A stretch of 44,017 nucleotides of DNA from an uncultured Caulobacter sp. Lineage in GTDB: Bacteria > Pseudomonadota > Alphaproteobacteria > Caulobacterales > Caulobacteraceae. How positions within the stretch are numbered: the first letter of the stretch is position 1; every line of letters begins with the position of its first letter. The translations under genes were made by a program, and so were the position numbers. Where the stretch lies: assembly GCF_937900395.1 (NCBI RefSeq), contig NZ_CALCDX010000050.1:1-44017 (forward strand), read 5' to 3'. Below, piece by piece: positions 30,217-39,766 of the stretch. Below the pieces are notes generated by a model. The model ran no database searches and was not told where the DNA came from. It worked only from the letters and a program-made list of their open reading frames with translations.

Positions 30217-32460
30217 ATGACTTCGATGTGGAAGGCCGCATTGCTGGCGGGCGCGGCGTGGAGCGCTGTCGCGGGCGCGGCTTCGGCGCAACAGGCTCCG
30301 GCCGCCGACGACAGCGTCGGCGTCGAACAGGTGGTCGTGACCGCCCGCCGGCGCGAAGAGAACCTCAAGGACGTGCCCGTCGCGGTCTCGGCCTTCTCGG
30401 CCGACAAGCTGGAACGCGCGGGCGGGACCGACATCACCGTGCTGCAGCAGACGACGCCGAACATCACGGTGCAGACGGCGCGCGGTTCGAACTCGACCCT
30501 GATCAGCTATATCCGCGGCGTGGGCCAGCAGGACCCGCTGTGGGGCTATGAGCCCGGCGTCGGCCTGTACGTCGACGACGTCTACATCTACCGCCCGCAG
30601 GGCGCGGTGCTGGACATCTTCGACATCGAGCGCATCGAAGTGCTGCGCGGTCCGCAGGGCACGCTGTACGGCCGCAACACCATCGGCGGCGCGATCAAGT
30701 ACGTCACCAAGCGCCTGGGCGACGAAGCCGGCGCCAAGGTCAAGGCGACCTATGGCAGCTACAACCAGACCGATGTGCTGGTCACGGCCCAGACCCCGAT
30801 CGCCGACACCGGCCTGTCGGTCGGCGCCGCCTACGCCCTCTACAAGCGTGATGGCTACGGCAAGAACCTGACGACCGGCGCTGACCATTACGACAAGGAC
30901 GTCCACGCCTATCGCCTGAGCGCCGAGTACAAGCCGACCGAAGACCTGTTCTTCCGCCTGGCCTACGACCGGGTCGAGGACAACTCCAATCCCCGCCACG
31001 GTCGCCGGGAGCTGCCCTCGCTGACGGGCGGCTATCAGGTGCTGGACGTCTATGACACCCAGGCGGGCCTGGGCGACAAGAACCACGTCCTGACCAAGGG
31101 CGTGTCGCTGACCGGCCAGTGGAACGTCACCGACAAGGTCACGCTGAAGTCGATCACCGCCAATCGTCGCGGCCACACCGACACCCTGATCGACTTCGAC
31201 GGCACCCCGCTGCCGACCCTGGACGTGCCGGCCACCTATGACGACCGCTCGTTCTCGCAGGAACTGCAGGCCGTCTACGCGGACGACAATGTCCAGGGGG
31301 TCTTTGGCCTGTACTACATGAACAGCCAGGCCTCGGGCGAGTTCGACACCATCGCCGGCAATCTCGGCGTGTCGATCGCCGACGGCGGCAAGGTCAGCAC
31401 CCAGAGCTTCGCGGCCTTCTTCGACTTCAGCGCCAACCTCACGGACCGCCTGAAGGTCTCCCTGGGCGCCCGCGCCACCCGCGACGCCAAGCGCGCCAAC
31501 GTGTTCCGCCTCTTCTATCTCGGCGCCACCCGCTCGCCGTTCCAAGGCGGCGCGCAGCGGCCGATCCTGCAGACGCGCACCAACTACAGCGCCGACAAGA
31601 CTTTCGAGCAGTTCACCCCGCGCATCTCGGTCTCGTACGAGCTGAACGACGACCTGACGACCTACGCCTCGTTCTCCAAGGGCTACAAGTCGGGCGGCTG
31701 GGACATGCGCGGCGACGCCTTCATCACCCCGCAGACGGTCAATGGCTACAAGCCCGAGATCGTGAAGACTTACGAAGCCGGCCTGAAGGGCTTCGCCCTG
31801 GAGCGCCGCGTGTCGTTCTCGTCGGCGGTCTTCCTGTCGAAGTACACCGACCAGCAGGTCACGACCCAGGTCGTGGTGCCGTCGGGCATCGCCAGCTCGG
31901 TCGACAACGCCGGCGCCTCGACGCTGTACGGCGCCGAGTTCGAGGCGAACGCCAAGCTGAGCCGCAGCCTCTCGGCCAATGTCGCCCTGGGCTACATCCA
32001 CGCCAAGTATGACACTTTCAGCCGCTTCGTGCCGGCCGGCGCGCCCAACCCGCTGAACCCGTCGCAGACCCTGGCGACCGGTCAGGTGATCAACGTCGCC
32101 GACCTCTACGGCTTCCAGAACACCCCGCAGTGGACCGGCAATGTCAGCCTGACCTGGCGGGGCGAACTGGCCGGCGGTGATCTGGCGATCACGCCGATGG
32201 TCAGCTATCGCGACAAGTACCAGCAGTTCGAGCAGCCCCTGCCGGCCCTCGACCAGAAGGCCTTCACCCTGGTCGACCTGACGGCGATCTGGACCGCGCC
32301 GGGCGGCAAGTACAAGCTGGCCCTGACCGGCAAGAACCTGACCGACGAGCGCTATCGCACCGGCGGCTACAACTTCGCCGGGGCCACCTACAACAACTCG
32401 GTGATCGGCTTCTACGGCCCGCCGCGCACCATCGCCGGCTCGATCGAGGTGGCGTTCTAA
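30217..32460 (+). CDS. TonB-dependent outer-membrane receptor
   Basis: The 747-residue protein starts at the ATG at 30217, with GAGGGAGGG just upstream; the longer frame to 30079 is rejected. A signal peptide ends AGAASAQ. VEQVVVTARRREENLKDVPVAVSAFSADKLE is the start of the plug domain seen in many sphingomonad and caulobacterial receptors. ISYIRGVGQQDP, GLYVDDVYIYRPQGAVLDIFDIERIEVLRGPQGTLYGRNTIGGAIKYVT completes the plug. The 22-strand barrel follows, with LYASFSKGYKSGGWDMRG-like strands and the terminal IAGSIEVAF ending in Phe. It takes up a ligand too large for porins using TonB energy. The MFS gene downstream suggests that the ligand then crosses the inner membrane. Confidence 0.95.
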   Translation: MTSMWKAALLAGAAWSAVAGAASAQQAPAADDSVGVEQVVVTARRREENLKDVPVAVSAFSADKLERAGGTDITVLQQTTPNITVQTARGSNSTLISYIRGVGQQDPLWGYEPGVGLYVDDVYIYRPQGAVLDIFDIERIEVLRGPQGTLYGRNTIGGAIKYVTKRLGDEAGAKVKATYGSYNQTDVLVTAQTPIADTGLSVGAAYALYKRDGYGKNLTTGADHYDKDVHAYRLSAEYKPTEDLFFRLAYDRVEDNSNPRHGRRELPSLTGGYQVLDVYDTQAGLGDKNHVLTKGVSLTGQWNVTDKVTLKSITANRRGHTDTLIDFDGTPLPTLDVPATYDDRSFSQELQAVYADDNVQGVFGLYYMNSQASGEFDTIAGNLGVSIADGGKVSTQSFAAFFDFSANLTDRLKVSLGARATRDAKRANVFRLFYLGATRSPFQGGAQRPILQTRTNYSADKTFEQFTPRISVSYELNDDLTTYASFSKGYKSGGWDMRGDAFITPQTVNGYKPEIVKTYEAGLKGFALERRVSFSSAVFLSKYTDQQVTTQVVVPSGIASSVDNAGASTLYGAEFEANAKLSRSLSANVALGYIHAKYDTFSRFVPAGAPNPLNPSQTLATGQVINVADLYGFQNTPQWTGNVSLTWRGELAGGDLAITPMVSYRDKYQQFEQPLPALDQKAFTLVDLTAIWTAPGGKYKLALTGKNLTDERYRTGGYNFAGATYNNSVIGFYGPPRTIAGSIEVAF

Positions 32461-32478
32461 TCCTCTAGGCGAAAGCTG

Positions 32479-32515
32479 GGGCGGGGCTTGCTGCAACAAG
32501 CCCCGCCCGTTTTTT
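32479..32515 (+). terminator. Rho-independent terminator after the TonB-dependent receptor
   Basis: GGGCGGGGCTTG (32479-32490) and CAAGCCCCGCCC (32497-32508) pair perfectly with loop CTGCAA and are followed by GTTTTTT. It lies 18 bp past the receptor stop and 32 bp before the MFS start, so the transporter must rely on read-through or its own promoter. Confidence 0.92.
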
Positions 32516-32547
32516 ATGTAACCAGTGGCGTGAGCGGGGGACGATCG

Positions 32548-33870
32548 ATGAGCGACAATGGAAACGCGGCGCCGGAGAAGGCGTCGGGATATCGCTATGT
32601 CGTCCTGGCCATGCTGGTGCTGGCCTACACCTTCAATTTCCTGGACCGGCAGATCCTCGGCATCCTGGCCAAGCCGATCAAGGACGAGTTCGGCCTGACC
32701 GACGCCCAGTTCGGCCTGATGGGCGGCCTGGCCTTCGCCCTGCTGTACACGACCCTCGCAATACCGATCGCCTGGCTGGCCGACCGCTTCAGCCGCGTCT
32801 GGATCATGACGGCGGCCCTGACCCTGTGGAGCGGCTTCACCGCCCTGTGCGGCGTCGTCGGCAGCTTCGGTCATCTGTTCCTGGCCCGGATGGGCGTGGG
32901 CATCGGCGAGGCGGGCGGCGTCGCGCCAGCCTATTCGCTGATCTCGGACTACTTCCCCAAGCATCAGCGCGCGCGGGCGCTCGCGGCCTACGCCTTCGGC
33001 ATCCCGCTGGGCACCGCGGCCGGGACCCTGGTCGGCGGCCTGCTGGCGGTCCACTACGGCTGGCGGACGGCCTTCATCGTGGTCGGCCTGCTGGGCGTGC
33101 TGCTGGCGCCGATGTTCCGCCTGATCGTGCGCGACCCGCCGCGTGGCGGCGCCGACCGCGCGCCCGGCGAGCCGGGCCCCGCTCCCGCGCCGGCCGCGCC
33201 GCTGGGCCAGGTCGCGCGCCTGCTGGCGGCCAAGCCCAGCTTCTGGCTGCTCTCTCTGGGCGCGGCCTCGTCGTCGGTCTGCGGCTACGGCGTCGCGGCC
33301 TGGCTGCCGTCGTTCTTCATGCGCAGCCTGGGCCTGACCCTGGCGCAGACCGCTTGGTACTATTCGGGCATCGCCTTCCTGGGCGGCGTCGTCGGCATCT
33401 GGCTGGGCGGCGTGATGGCCGACAAGCTCGGCGCCAAGTCCAAGGCGGGCTATCCGCTGACCCCGGCAGTGGCCTTCCTGATCTCGGTGCCGTGCTTCCT
33501 GCTGGCGATGAACAGCGGCGCGCTGGTGGGCGACCTCGGCGGTCAGGCGGCGCTGGCCGTGGCGTTCCTGATCTTCCTGATCCCCACGGGCCTGAACCTG
33601 ACGTGGCTGGGCCCCATCACCGCCGCCGTCCAGCACCTGGCGCCCGCGCCGATGCGCACCACGGCCTCGGCCCTGTTCCTGCTGATCAACAACCTGCTCG
33701 GCATCGCCGTCGGCCTCTACTACTTCGGCAAGGTCTCGGACCTGCTGAAGCCGGTGTTCGGCGCGGAGTCGCTACGCTGGGCGATCTATACCGGCATGGG
33801 CTTCTACCTGCTGGCGGCGCTGCTGTTCTTCCTGGCCTCGCGACGCCTGGAGCGCGACTGGGTCGACTAA
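32548..33870 (+). CDS. MFS transporter, spinster-like
   Basis: The 440-residue protein has 12 predicted helices. It begins YRYVVLAMLVLAYTFNFLDRQILGILAKPIKDEFGLTDAQFGLM, a sequence block typical of the spinster/ACS-like MFS proteins common in alphaproteobacteria. The MFS loop motif is AWLADRFSRVWIM, and RMGVGIGEAGGVAPAYSLISDYFPKHQRARALA contains the second conserved helix. A proline/alanine-rich cytoplasmic loop (RAPGEPGPAPAPAAP) divides the halves. The substrate is unknown. The start is the ATG at 32548, inside the open frame that begins at 32488. It follows the TonB-dependent receptor, so an uptake role for the same compound is a reasonable guess. Confidence 0.93.
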   Translation: MSDNGNAAPEKASGYRYVVLAMLVLAYTFNFLDRQILGILAKPIKDEFGLTDAQFGLMGGLAFALLYTTLAIPIAWLADRFSRVWIMTAALTLWSGFTALCGVVGSFGHLFLARMGVGIGEAGGVAPAYSLISDYFPKHQRARALAAYAFGIPLGTAAGTLVGGLLAVHYGWRTAFIVVGLLGVLLAPMFRLIVRDPPRGGADRAPGEPGPAPAPAAPLGQVARLLAAKPSFWLLSLGAASSSVCGYGVAAWLPSFFMRSLGLTLAQTAWYYSGIAFLGGVVGIWLGGVMADKLGAKSKAGYPLTPAVAFLISVPCFLLAMNSGALVGDLGGQAALAVAFLIFLIPTGLNLTWLGPITAAVQHLAPAPMRTTASALFLLINNLLGIAVGLYYFGKVSDLLKPVFGAESLRWAIYTGMGFYLLAALLFFLASRRLERDWVD

Positions 33871-33957
33871 GGGGGCGGCGGAAGGTCGCAAGGTCCCAAC
33901 CGCCACGCTTCGGACAATTTCAGGTATCAAGCCCGCGGCAAATCGCGAGCGCCCTGA

Positions 33958-36900
33958 ATGACCCCCGAAGACCGCCACATCTTTCACGACCCTACGGGCA
34001 AGCGTGAACGACGGGCAAAGCTGATCCTCGGGATCGTCATTTCGCTGATCGCCGCGCTGGTGGCGGGCTTCGTGGCGACCCTGGCCTTCGCGCCGCGTCT
34101 TCCGGACGCGCCGCTCAAGGACCCCCGCGCCCTGACGGCCCTGCACCAAGAGACGCCGCGCAAGACCAAGCCGGTCACCTCCTGGAAGCGCGTTCCGCGC
34201 CCAAAGGCCGCGCCCAACGGCGCCGCGGCGCGGCCGCTCTCGGTCGGCTTCTATGTCGATTGGGATCAGGACAGCCGCGAGTCCCTGCGCCGCAACATCG
34301 ACAAGCTGGACGTCGTCTCGCCGCAGTGGGTCGCGATCAAGGGCTCCGGGGGCGACATCGTCGTCACCGACGATCCGGAAGGCGCCGCGCGCATCGCTAA
34401 CGCGCCCAACCACCCGGCCGTCCTGCCCCTGGTGCACAACTCGGCCAACGCCGCCTTCAACGGACCGCTGGCCGACGCGCTTCTGGGCGACCCCAAGGCG
34501 CGGGCCAAGCTGATCGCCAATCTCAAGGACCTGGCCGCCCAGCGCGGCTACGGCGGCTATGTCTTCGACTTCGAGGCGCTCTCCGACAAGGGTCTGGCCG
34601 CCTATCCCAAGTTCCTGGCCGAGGCCCGCGCCGCCTTGCAGCCCGCTGGCCGCGAGGTCTGGGTCGCCGCGCCCTACGACGCGCAAGGATGGCCGCTGAA
34701 GCATTTGGCGCAGGCCTCCGACACCGTGGTGCTGATGGCCTATGACCAGCACTACGCCGGAGGAGACCCAGGCCCCAACGCCGGCCAGGACTGGTATCAG
34801 GCCGAGCTCGCCAAGCGCTTCGCCGAGCTTGACCCGGCGCGCACGGTGCTGGCCTTGGCCGCCTACGGCTACGACTGGACGCTGGACAAGCATGGCCGCC
34901 CGGCGTCCGGCGCGCCGGCGACGTTCCACGAGGCCATGCGCAACGCCCAGGACGCCGGGGCGTCGATCCGGATGGACCCGGACGTGCTGAACCCGACCTA
35001 CGCGTACACCGACGACAACGGCGACGATCACGTCGTCTGGTTCATGGACGCGGTCACGCTGTTCAACGAGGTCAAGGTCTCCGACCCCTGGAAGCCGCGC
35101 GGCTATGCCCTCTGGCGGATGGGCATGGAGGATCCGGGCGTCTGGTCGCTGCTGGGCAAGCCCTATGGTCAGGCCTCGATCGCCGGGCTCACGACCCTGG
35201 CCAACGGCCAGGGCGTGGACTTCGACGGTGGGGGCGAGGTGCTGCGGGTCGCGGCGCTGCCGACGCCGGGCAAGCGCAGCCTGCAGCTCGATCCAGCCAC
35301 GGGCCTGATCTCCAACGAGACCTACGACGTCATCCCCAGCTCCTACGTCATCGAGCGCTACGGCCAGCAAAAGGGCATGGTCGCCCTGACCTTCGACGAC
35401 GGACCGGACCCGCGCTGGACGCCGAAAATCCTCGACATCCTCAAGGAGAAGCAAGCGCCGGCCACGTTCTTCGTGATCGGCCAGAACATGCAGAAGCGGC
35501 CCGATATCGTTCAGCGCGAGGTGGCCGAGGGCCACGATGTCGGCGGCCACAGCTGGACCCATCCCAACATCGGCGAGACGCCGCTGCCTCAGGTGCAGGT
35601 CGAGCTGAACGCCACTCAGCGCCTGTTCGAGGTGTTGACCGGCCGGTCGATGCGCCTGTTCCGGCCGCCGTACTTCGGCGACGCCGAGCCCTCGACCCCG
35701 CACGAGGTCGCCCCGCTGGTGATCGCCCAGACCCTGGGCTACATGACCGTGGGCCTGCGGATCGACCCGGACGACTGGCAAAAGCCCACGCCGCAACAGA
35801 TTATCGACCGCACGCTCGACCGCCTGGACAATCCGGGCGATCGGCCGGGCCAGGTGGTGCTGCTGCACGACGCCGGCGGCGACCGCAGTCATACGATCGA
35901 GGCGCTGCCCGGTCTGATCGACGCGATCCGGGCGCGCGGCTACAAGCTCGTCACGGTGGGTGAGCTGGCCGGCATGACGCCCGAGCAGGTGATGCCGCCG
36001 ACCTCGCGCACGGCGCTCGACCTGGCGATCGACCGCCTGGGCTTCGATTTCTTCCGCTGGACCCAGGCCGGCATGGCCGCCCTGTTCATCCTGGCTATCT
36101 TCCTGGGCGTGGCGCGTCTGGTGTTCCTGGCGAGCCTGTCGCTGGTCCATCGCTTCTGGACGCACGAGGAGCCCGCCGACCTCGATCCCGAGACCGGCCC
36201 GCTGGTCAGCGTGCTGATCCCTTGCTTCAACGAGGAGAAGGTGATCGCCGCCTCGGTGGCGCGGATCCTGGAGAGCGACTGGAAGAACCTGGAGGTCCTG
36301 GTCCTCGACGACGGCTCCAAGGACCGCACGGCCGACGAGGTGCGCAAGCACTTCGCCAATGATCCGCGCGTGACGCTGCTGTCGTTCGAGAACGGCGGCA
36401 AGGCGCGGGCGGTCAACCGGGGCCTGGCCGTGGCCAAGGGCGAATATGTCGTGGCGCTGGACGCCGACACCCTGTTCCCGCGCGAGACGATCGGCCGCCT
36501 GGCCCGTTGGTTCCAGGATCCGGACATCGGGGCGGTGGCCGGCAACGCCATCGTCGGCAACCGGGTCAACATCGTCACCCGCTGGCAGGCCCTGGAATAC
36601 GTGACCGCCCAGAACCTGGAGCGTCGGGCGCTCTCGGCCCTGGGCGCGGTCACCGTGGTGCCCGGCGCGGTCGGGGCCTGGCGAAAGAGCGTGCTCGACG
36701 CCCTGGGCGGCTATCCGGCCGACACCCTGGCCGAGGACCAGGACCTGACCATCGCCTGCCAGCGCGCTGGCTGGAAGGTCGCCTTCGATCCCGAGGCCCG
36801 CGCCTATACCGAGGCGCCGGATACGGTCGGCGGTCTGCTCAAGCAGCGCTTCCGCTGGTCGTTCGGCACGCTGCAATGCGTGTGGAAGCACCGCCGGGCG

Positions 36901-37320
36901 ATGTTCAGCCGCAAGACGCCGGTGCTGGGCTTCGTGGCCCTGCCGCAGATCTGGCTGTTCCAGATCATCCTGGCCGTCGCCGCCCCGCTGGTCGACCTGG
37001 CGGTGGTCTGGAGCCTGATCAGCGGCCTCTATGGCGCTATCGCCCACCCGGTGGAGTGGCGGCCCGACGACATGCTGCTGGGTCTCGTCTACTGGGCGAT
37101 CTTCATCGCGGTGGATCTTTCGGCTGGCGCCCTGGGCATGGCCCTGGAGAAGCGCGCGCCTTGGGCCGACCTGCCGTTCCTGCCGGTCCAGCGCTTCGGC
37201 TATCGCCAGCTGATGTACTATGTGGTGGTCAAGTCGGTGGTCATGGCCATCCGCGGCGGCCGCGTCGGCTGGGGCAAGCTGGAGCGGCGGGCGACCGCCT
37301 CGGTGGCCTCGGACGCATGA
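33958..37320 (+). CDS. Trimodular GH18-like / NodB deacetylase / GT2 glycan synthase fusion
   Basis: The 1,120-residue protein has, in order: a cytoplasmic N-tail; a membrane helix (about 22-45); a periplasmic GH18-like barrel (about 93-425) with GGYVFDFEAL (199-208), where Glu206 fits the catalytic acid, and VLMAYDQHY (258-266); and a NodB polysaccharide deacetylase (about 472-672) with TFDDGPDP (478-485), metal site HSWTH (531-535), FRPPYF (568-573) and LLHD (635-638). A second helix (704-730) precedes a cytoplasmic GT2 domain with DDGSKD (784-789), DAD (835-837), AED (925-927) and QRFRW (963-967). Three or four C-terminal helices follow. The GT2 motifs are those of processive synthases (PgaC/IcaA, chitin, hyaluronan). 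The set resembles PgaB (deacetylase plus hydrolase) joined to PgaC. It would make, deacetylate and trim an N-acetylhexosamine polymer. It stands alone on the plus strand. Confidence 0.9.
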   Translation: MTPEDRHIFHDPTGKRERRAKLILGIVISLIAALVAGFVATLAFAPRLPDAPLKDPRALTALHQETPRKTKPVTSWKRVPRPKAAPNGAAARPLSVGFYVDWDQDSRESLRRNIDKLDVVSPQWVAIKGSGGDIVVTDDPEGAARIANAPNHPAVLPLVHNSANAAFNGPLADALLGDPKARAKLIANLKDLAAQRGYGGYVFDFEALSDKGLAAYPKFLAEARAALQPAGREVWVAAPYDAQGWPLKHLAQASDTVVLMAYDQHYAGGDPGPNAGQDWYQAELAKRFAELDPARTVLALAAYGYDWTLDKHGRPASGAPATFHEAMRNAQDAGASIRMDPDVLNPTYAYTDDNGDDHVVWFMDAVTLFNEVKVSDPWKPRGYALWRMGMEDPGVWSLLGKPYGQASIAGLTTLANGQGVDFDGGGEVLRVAALPTPGKRSLQLDPATGLISNETYDVIPSSYVIERYGQQKGMVALTFDDGPDPRWTPKILDILKEKQAPATFFVIGQNMQKRPDIVQREVAEGHDVGGHSWTHPNIGETPLPQVQVELNATQRLFEVLTGRSMRLFRPPYFGDAEPSTPHEVAPLVIAQTLGYMTVGLRIDPDDWQKPTPQQIIDRTLDRLDNPGDRPGQVVLLHDAGGDRSHTIEALPGLIDAIRARGYKLVTVGELAGMTPEQVMPPTSRTALDLAIDRLGFDFFRWTQAGMAALFILAIFLGVARLVFLASLSLVHRFWTHEEPADLDPETGPLVSVLIPCFNEEKVIAASVARILESDWKNLEVLVLDDGSKDRTADEVRKHFANDPRVTLLSFENGGKARAVNRGLAVAKGEYVVALDADTLFPRETIGRLARWFQDPDIGAVAGNAIVGNRVNIVTRWQALEYVTAQNLERRALSALGAVTVVPGAVGAWRKSVLDALGGYPADTLAEDQDLTIACQRAGWKVAFDPEARAYTEAPDTVGGLLKQRFRWSFGTLQCVWKHRRAMFSRKTPVLGFVALPQIWLFQIILAVAAPLVDLAVVWSLISGLYGAIAHPVEWRPDDMLLGLVYWAIFIAVDLSAGALGMALEKRAPWADLPFLPVQRFGYRQLMYYVVVKSVVMAIRGGRVGWGKLERRATASVASDA

Positions 37321-37490
37321 TCCCATGCGTTGTTCGGATGGAAAACGTTGTCATCGCGCGAAAAGGGTGTGACCGGTAACAATTCCGCAACGTCAAGGCT
37401 TTCTCTTGCCTGGCCGGGGCAGGGGATGCGCGATGACCTCTCATTGGGGGCGATAAGCGCGCAAGCCTTCACCTTATCGTCCACACGCGG

Positions 37491-37519
37491 TTGCGCCTGT
37501 GAAATAGCGCTCCTATAAC
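37491..37519 (+). promoter_or_regulatory. Sigma-70-type promoter of sucCD
   Basis: TTGCGC (37491-37496) and TATAAC (37514-37519) are 17 bp apart. Transcription would start about 35 bp before the sucC ATG. The rest of the 240-bp gap after the glycan synthase (37321-37490) shows no gene and no clear terminator. Confidence 0.65.
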
Positions 37520-37560
37520 CCCGCCACATTTCAGAAAGCCGTCGTCGAGACCGGGCCCTC

Positions 37561-38760
37561 ATGAACATCCACGAACATCAAGCCAAAGCCGTACTCGCCG
37601 AGTTCGGCGCCCCCGTGCCGCGCGGCTTCGCCGCCTTCACGCCCGATGAAGCCGCCGCCGCCGCTGAAAAGCTGGGCGGGCCGGTCTTCGTCGTGAAGAG
37701 CCAGATCCACGCCGGCGGCCGCGGCAAGGGCAAGTTCGAGGGCCTCGGCCCCGACGCCAAGGGCGGCGTGCGCGTCGTCAAGTCGGTCGAAGAGGTCAAG
37801 ACCAACGCCGCCGAAATGCTCGGCCGCGTGCTGGTGACCCACCAGACGGGCCCCAAGGGCAAGCAGGTCAACCGCCTCTACATCGAAGAAGGCGCGGCGA
37901 TCGCCAAGGAATTCTACCTGTCGCTTCTCGTGGACCGCGCCTCGAGCAAGGTCTCGGTCGTCGCCTCGACCGAAGGCGGCATGGACATCGAGGACGTCGC
38001 CCACTCGACGCCCGAGAAGATCCACACCTTCACCATCGACCCGGCGACGGGCGTGTGGCCGACCCACCAGCGTGCTCTGGCCAAGGCCCTGGGCCTGACC
38101 GGCGGCCTGGCCAAGGAAGCCGCCTCGCTGCTGACCCAGCTCTATACCGCGTTCATGGCCAAGGACATGGCCATGCTGGAGATCAACCCGCTGATCGTGA
38201 CGGCGGATGATCACCTGCGCGTCCTCGACGCCAAGCTGTCGTTCGACGGCAACAGCCTGTTCCGCCACCCGGACATCAAGGCGCTTCGCGACGAGAGCGA
38301 AGAAGACCCCAAGGAAATCGAAGCCTCGAAGTACGACCTGGCCTACATCGCCCTCGACGGCGAAATCGGCTGCATGGTCAACGGCGCGGGCCTGGCCATG
38401 GCCACCATGGACATCATCAAGCTGTACGGCGCCGAGCCGGCCAACTTCCTCGATGTCGGCGGCGGCGCCAGCAAGGAGAAGGTCACCGCGGCCTTCAAGA
38501 TCATCACCGCCGATCCGGCCGTGAAGGGCATCCTGGTCAACATTTTCGGCGGCATCATGCGCTGCGACATCATCGCGGAAGGCGTCATCGCCGCCGTGAA
38601 GGAAGTCGGCTTGAAGGTTCCGCTGGTCGTCCGTCTGGAAGGCACCAACGTCGAACTCGGCAAGAAAATCATCTCGGAAAGCGGCCTGAACGTCATCGCC
38701 GCCAACGATCTGTCTGACGGCGCCGAGAAGATCGTCGCCGCTGTGAAGGGCGCCCGCTAA
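37561..38760 (+). CDS. sucC: Succinyl-CoA synthetase beta subunit
   Basis: The 399-residue protein begins MNIHEHQAKAVLAEFGAPVPRG, the hallmark of SucC. An ATP-grasp fold follows, with VVKSQIHAGGRGKGKFEGL and LLVDRASSKVSVVASTEGGMDIE. The C-terminal CoA-ligase domain has NGAGLAMATMDIIKLYG, FLDVGGGASKEKV and VNIFGGIMRCDIIAEGVI. With SucD it forms succinate, CoA and NTP from succinyl-CoA in the TCA cycle. It is the first gene of a sucCD transcript; its stop is directly followed by the sucD ATG. Confidence 0.98.
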   Translation: MNIHEHQAKAVLAEFGAPVPRGFAAFTPDEAAAAAEKLGGPVFVVKSQIHAGGRGKGKFEGLGPDAKGGVRVVKSVEEVKTNAAEMLGRVLVTHQTGPKGKQVNRLYIEEGAAIAKEFYLSLLVDRASSKVSVVASTEGGMDIEDVAHSTPEKIHTFTIDPATGVWPTHQRALAKALGLTGGLAKEAASLLTQLYTAFMAKDMAMLEINPLIVTADDHLRVLDAKLSFDGNSLFRHPDIKALRDESEEDPKEIEASKYDLAYIALDGEIGCMVNGAGLAMATMDIIKLYGAEPANFLDVGGGASKEKVTAAFKIITADPAVKGILVNIFGGIMRCDIIAEGVIAAVKEVGLKVPLVVRLEGTNVELGKKIISESGLNVIAANDLSDGAEKIVAAVKGAR

Positions 38761-39645
38761 ATGTCGGTTCTGATCGGTTCTCACACCAAGGTCATCTGCC
38801 AGGGCATCACCGGCGCTCAAGGCACGTTCCACTCCGAGCAGGCCATCGCCTACGGCACCAAGATGGTCGGCGGCGTCACCCCGGGTAAGGGCGGTCAAAC
38901 GCACATCGGCCTGCCGGTGTTCGACACCGTCGCCGAAGCCAAGGACGCCACCGGCGCCGACGCCTCGGTGATCTACGTCCCGCCGCCCTTCGCGGCCGAC
39001 TCGATCCTGGAAGCCATCGAAGCCGAGATCCCGCTGATCGTCTGCATCACCGAGGGCATCCCGGTGCTGGACATGGTCAAGGTCAAGAAGGCCCTGCAAG
39101 GCTCGCGTTCGCGCCTGATCGGCCCGAACTGCCCCGGCGTCCTGACGCCGGGCGAGTGCAAGATCGGCATCATGCCGGGCTCGATCTTCTCGAAGGGCTC
39201 GGTTGGCGTCGTGTCGCGCTCGGGCACCCTGACCTACGAAGCGGTGTTCCAGACCACGAACGCGGGCCTGGGCCAGACCACGGCCGTCGGCATCGGCGGC
39301 GATCCGGTCAAGGGCACCGAGTTCATCGACGTCCTGGAAATGTTCCTGGCCGACGAAGCCACCAAGTCGATCGTCATGATCGGCGAGATCGGCGGCTCGG
39401 CCGAGGAAGAAGCGGCTCAGTTCCTGAAGGACGAAGCCAAGCGCGGCCGCAAGAAGCCGATGGTTGGTTTCATCGCCGGCCGTACGGCCCCTCCTGGCCG
39501 CCACATGGGCCACGCGGGCGCGATCGTCTCGGGCGGCAAGGGCGGCGCCGAGGACAAGATCGCGGCGATGGAAGACGCGGGCATCCGCGTCTCGCCTTCG
39601 CCGGCCAAGCTGGGCGAGACCCTGCTTGAAGTGCTCAAGGGCTAA
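38761..39645 (+). CDS. sucD: Succinyl-CoA synthetase alpha subunit
   Basis: The 294-residue protein begins MSVLIGSHTKVICQGITGAQGTFHSEQAI, the CoA-binding Rossmann domain. VYVPPPFAADSILEAIEAEIPLIVCITEGIPV and LIGPNCPGVLTPGECKIGIMPG follow. MGHAGAIVSGGKGGAEDKI holds the phosphohistidine (the His in GHAGA) that carries phosphate between the subunits. The enzyme is heteromeric with SucC. No gap separates it from sucC; a two-hairpin region separates it from sucA. Confidence 0.98.
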   Translation: MSVLIGSHTKVICQGITGAQGTFHSEQAIAYGTKMVGGVTPGKGGQTHIGLPVFDTVAEAKDATGADASVIYVPPPFAADSILEAIEAEIPLIVCITEGIPVLDMVKVKKALQGSRSRLIGPNCPGVLTPGECKIGIMPGSIFSKGSVGVVSRSGTLTYEAVFQTTNAGLGQTTAVGIGGDPVKGTEFIDVLEMFLADEATKSIVMIGEIGGSAEEEAAQFLKDEAKRGRKKPMVGFIAGRTAPPGRHMGHAGAIVSGGKGGAEDKIAAMEDAGIRVSPSPAKLGETLLEVLKG

Positions 39646-39659
39646 CTAGAACACCGAAA

Positions 39660-39731
39660 CCCCGCCTCGGCGGGGCCCAGGTTTTTTGCGACCGCCAGTC
39701 GACGATCCGAAAAAATCACCTGGGCCCCGCC
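39660..39731 (+). terminator. Alternative hairpins between sucD and sucA (terminator or attenuator-like)
   Basis: A short hairpin CCCCGCC/GGCGGGG (39660-39675) is followed six bases later by TTTTTT (39682-39687). A longer pair GGCGGGGCCCAGGT (39669-39682) and ACCTGGGCCCCGCC (39718-39731) uses the same GGCGGGG arm, so the two folds exclude each other. The long form also lets TTTTTT face AAAAAA (39710-39715). It may end the sucCD transcript partly, or be a mobile palindrome. Confidence 0.6.
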
Positions 39732-39766
39732 AAGCGACGGGCGCCCGGGCGATTGAGAGACTATAT

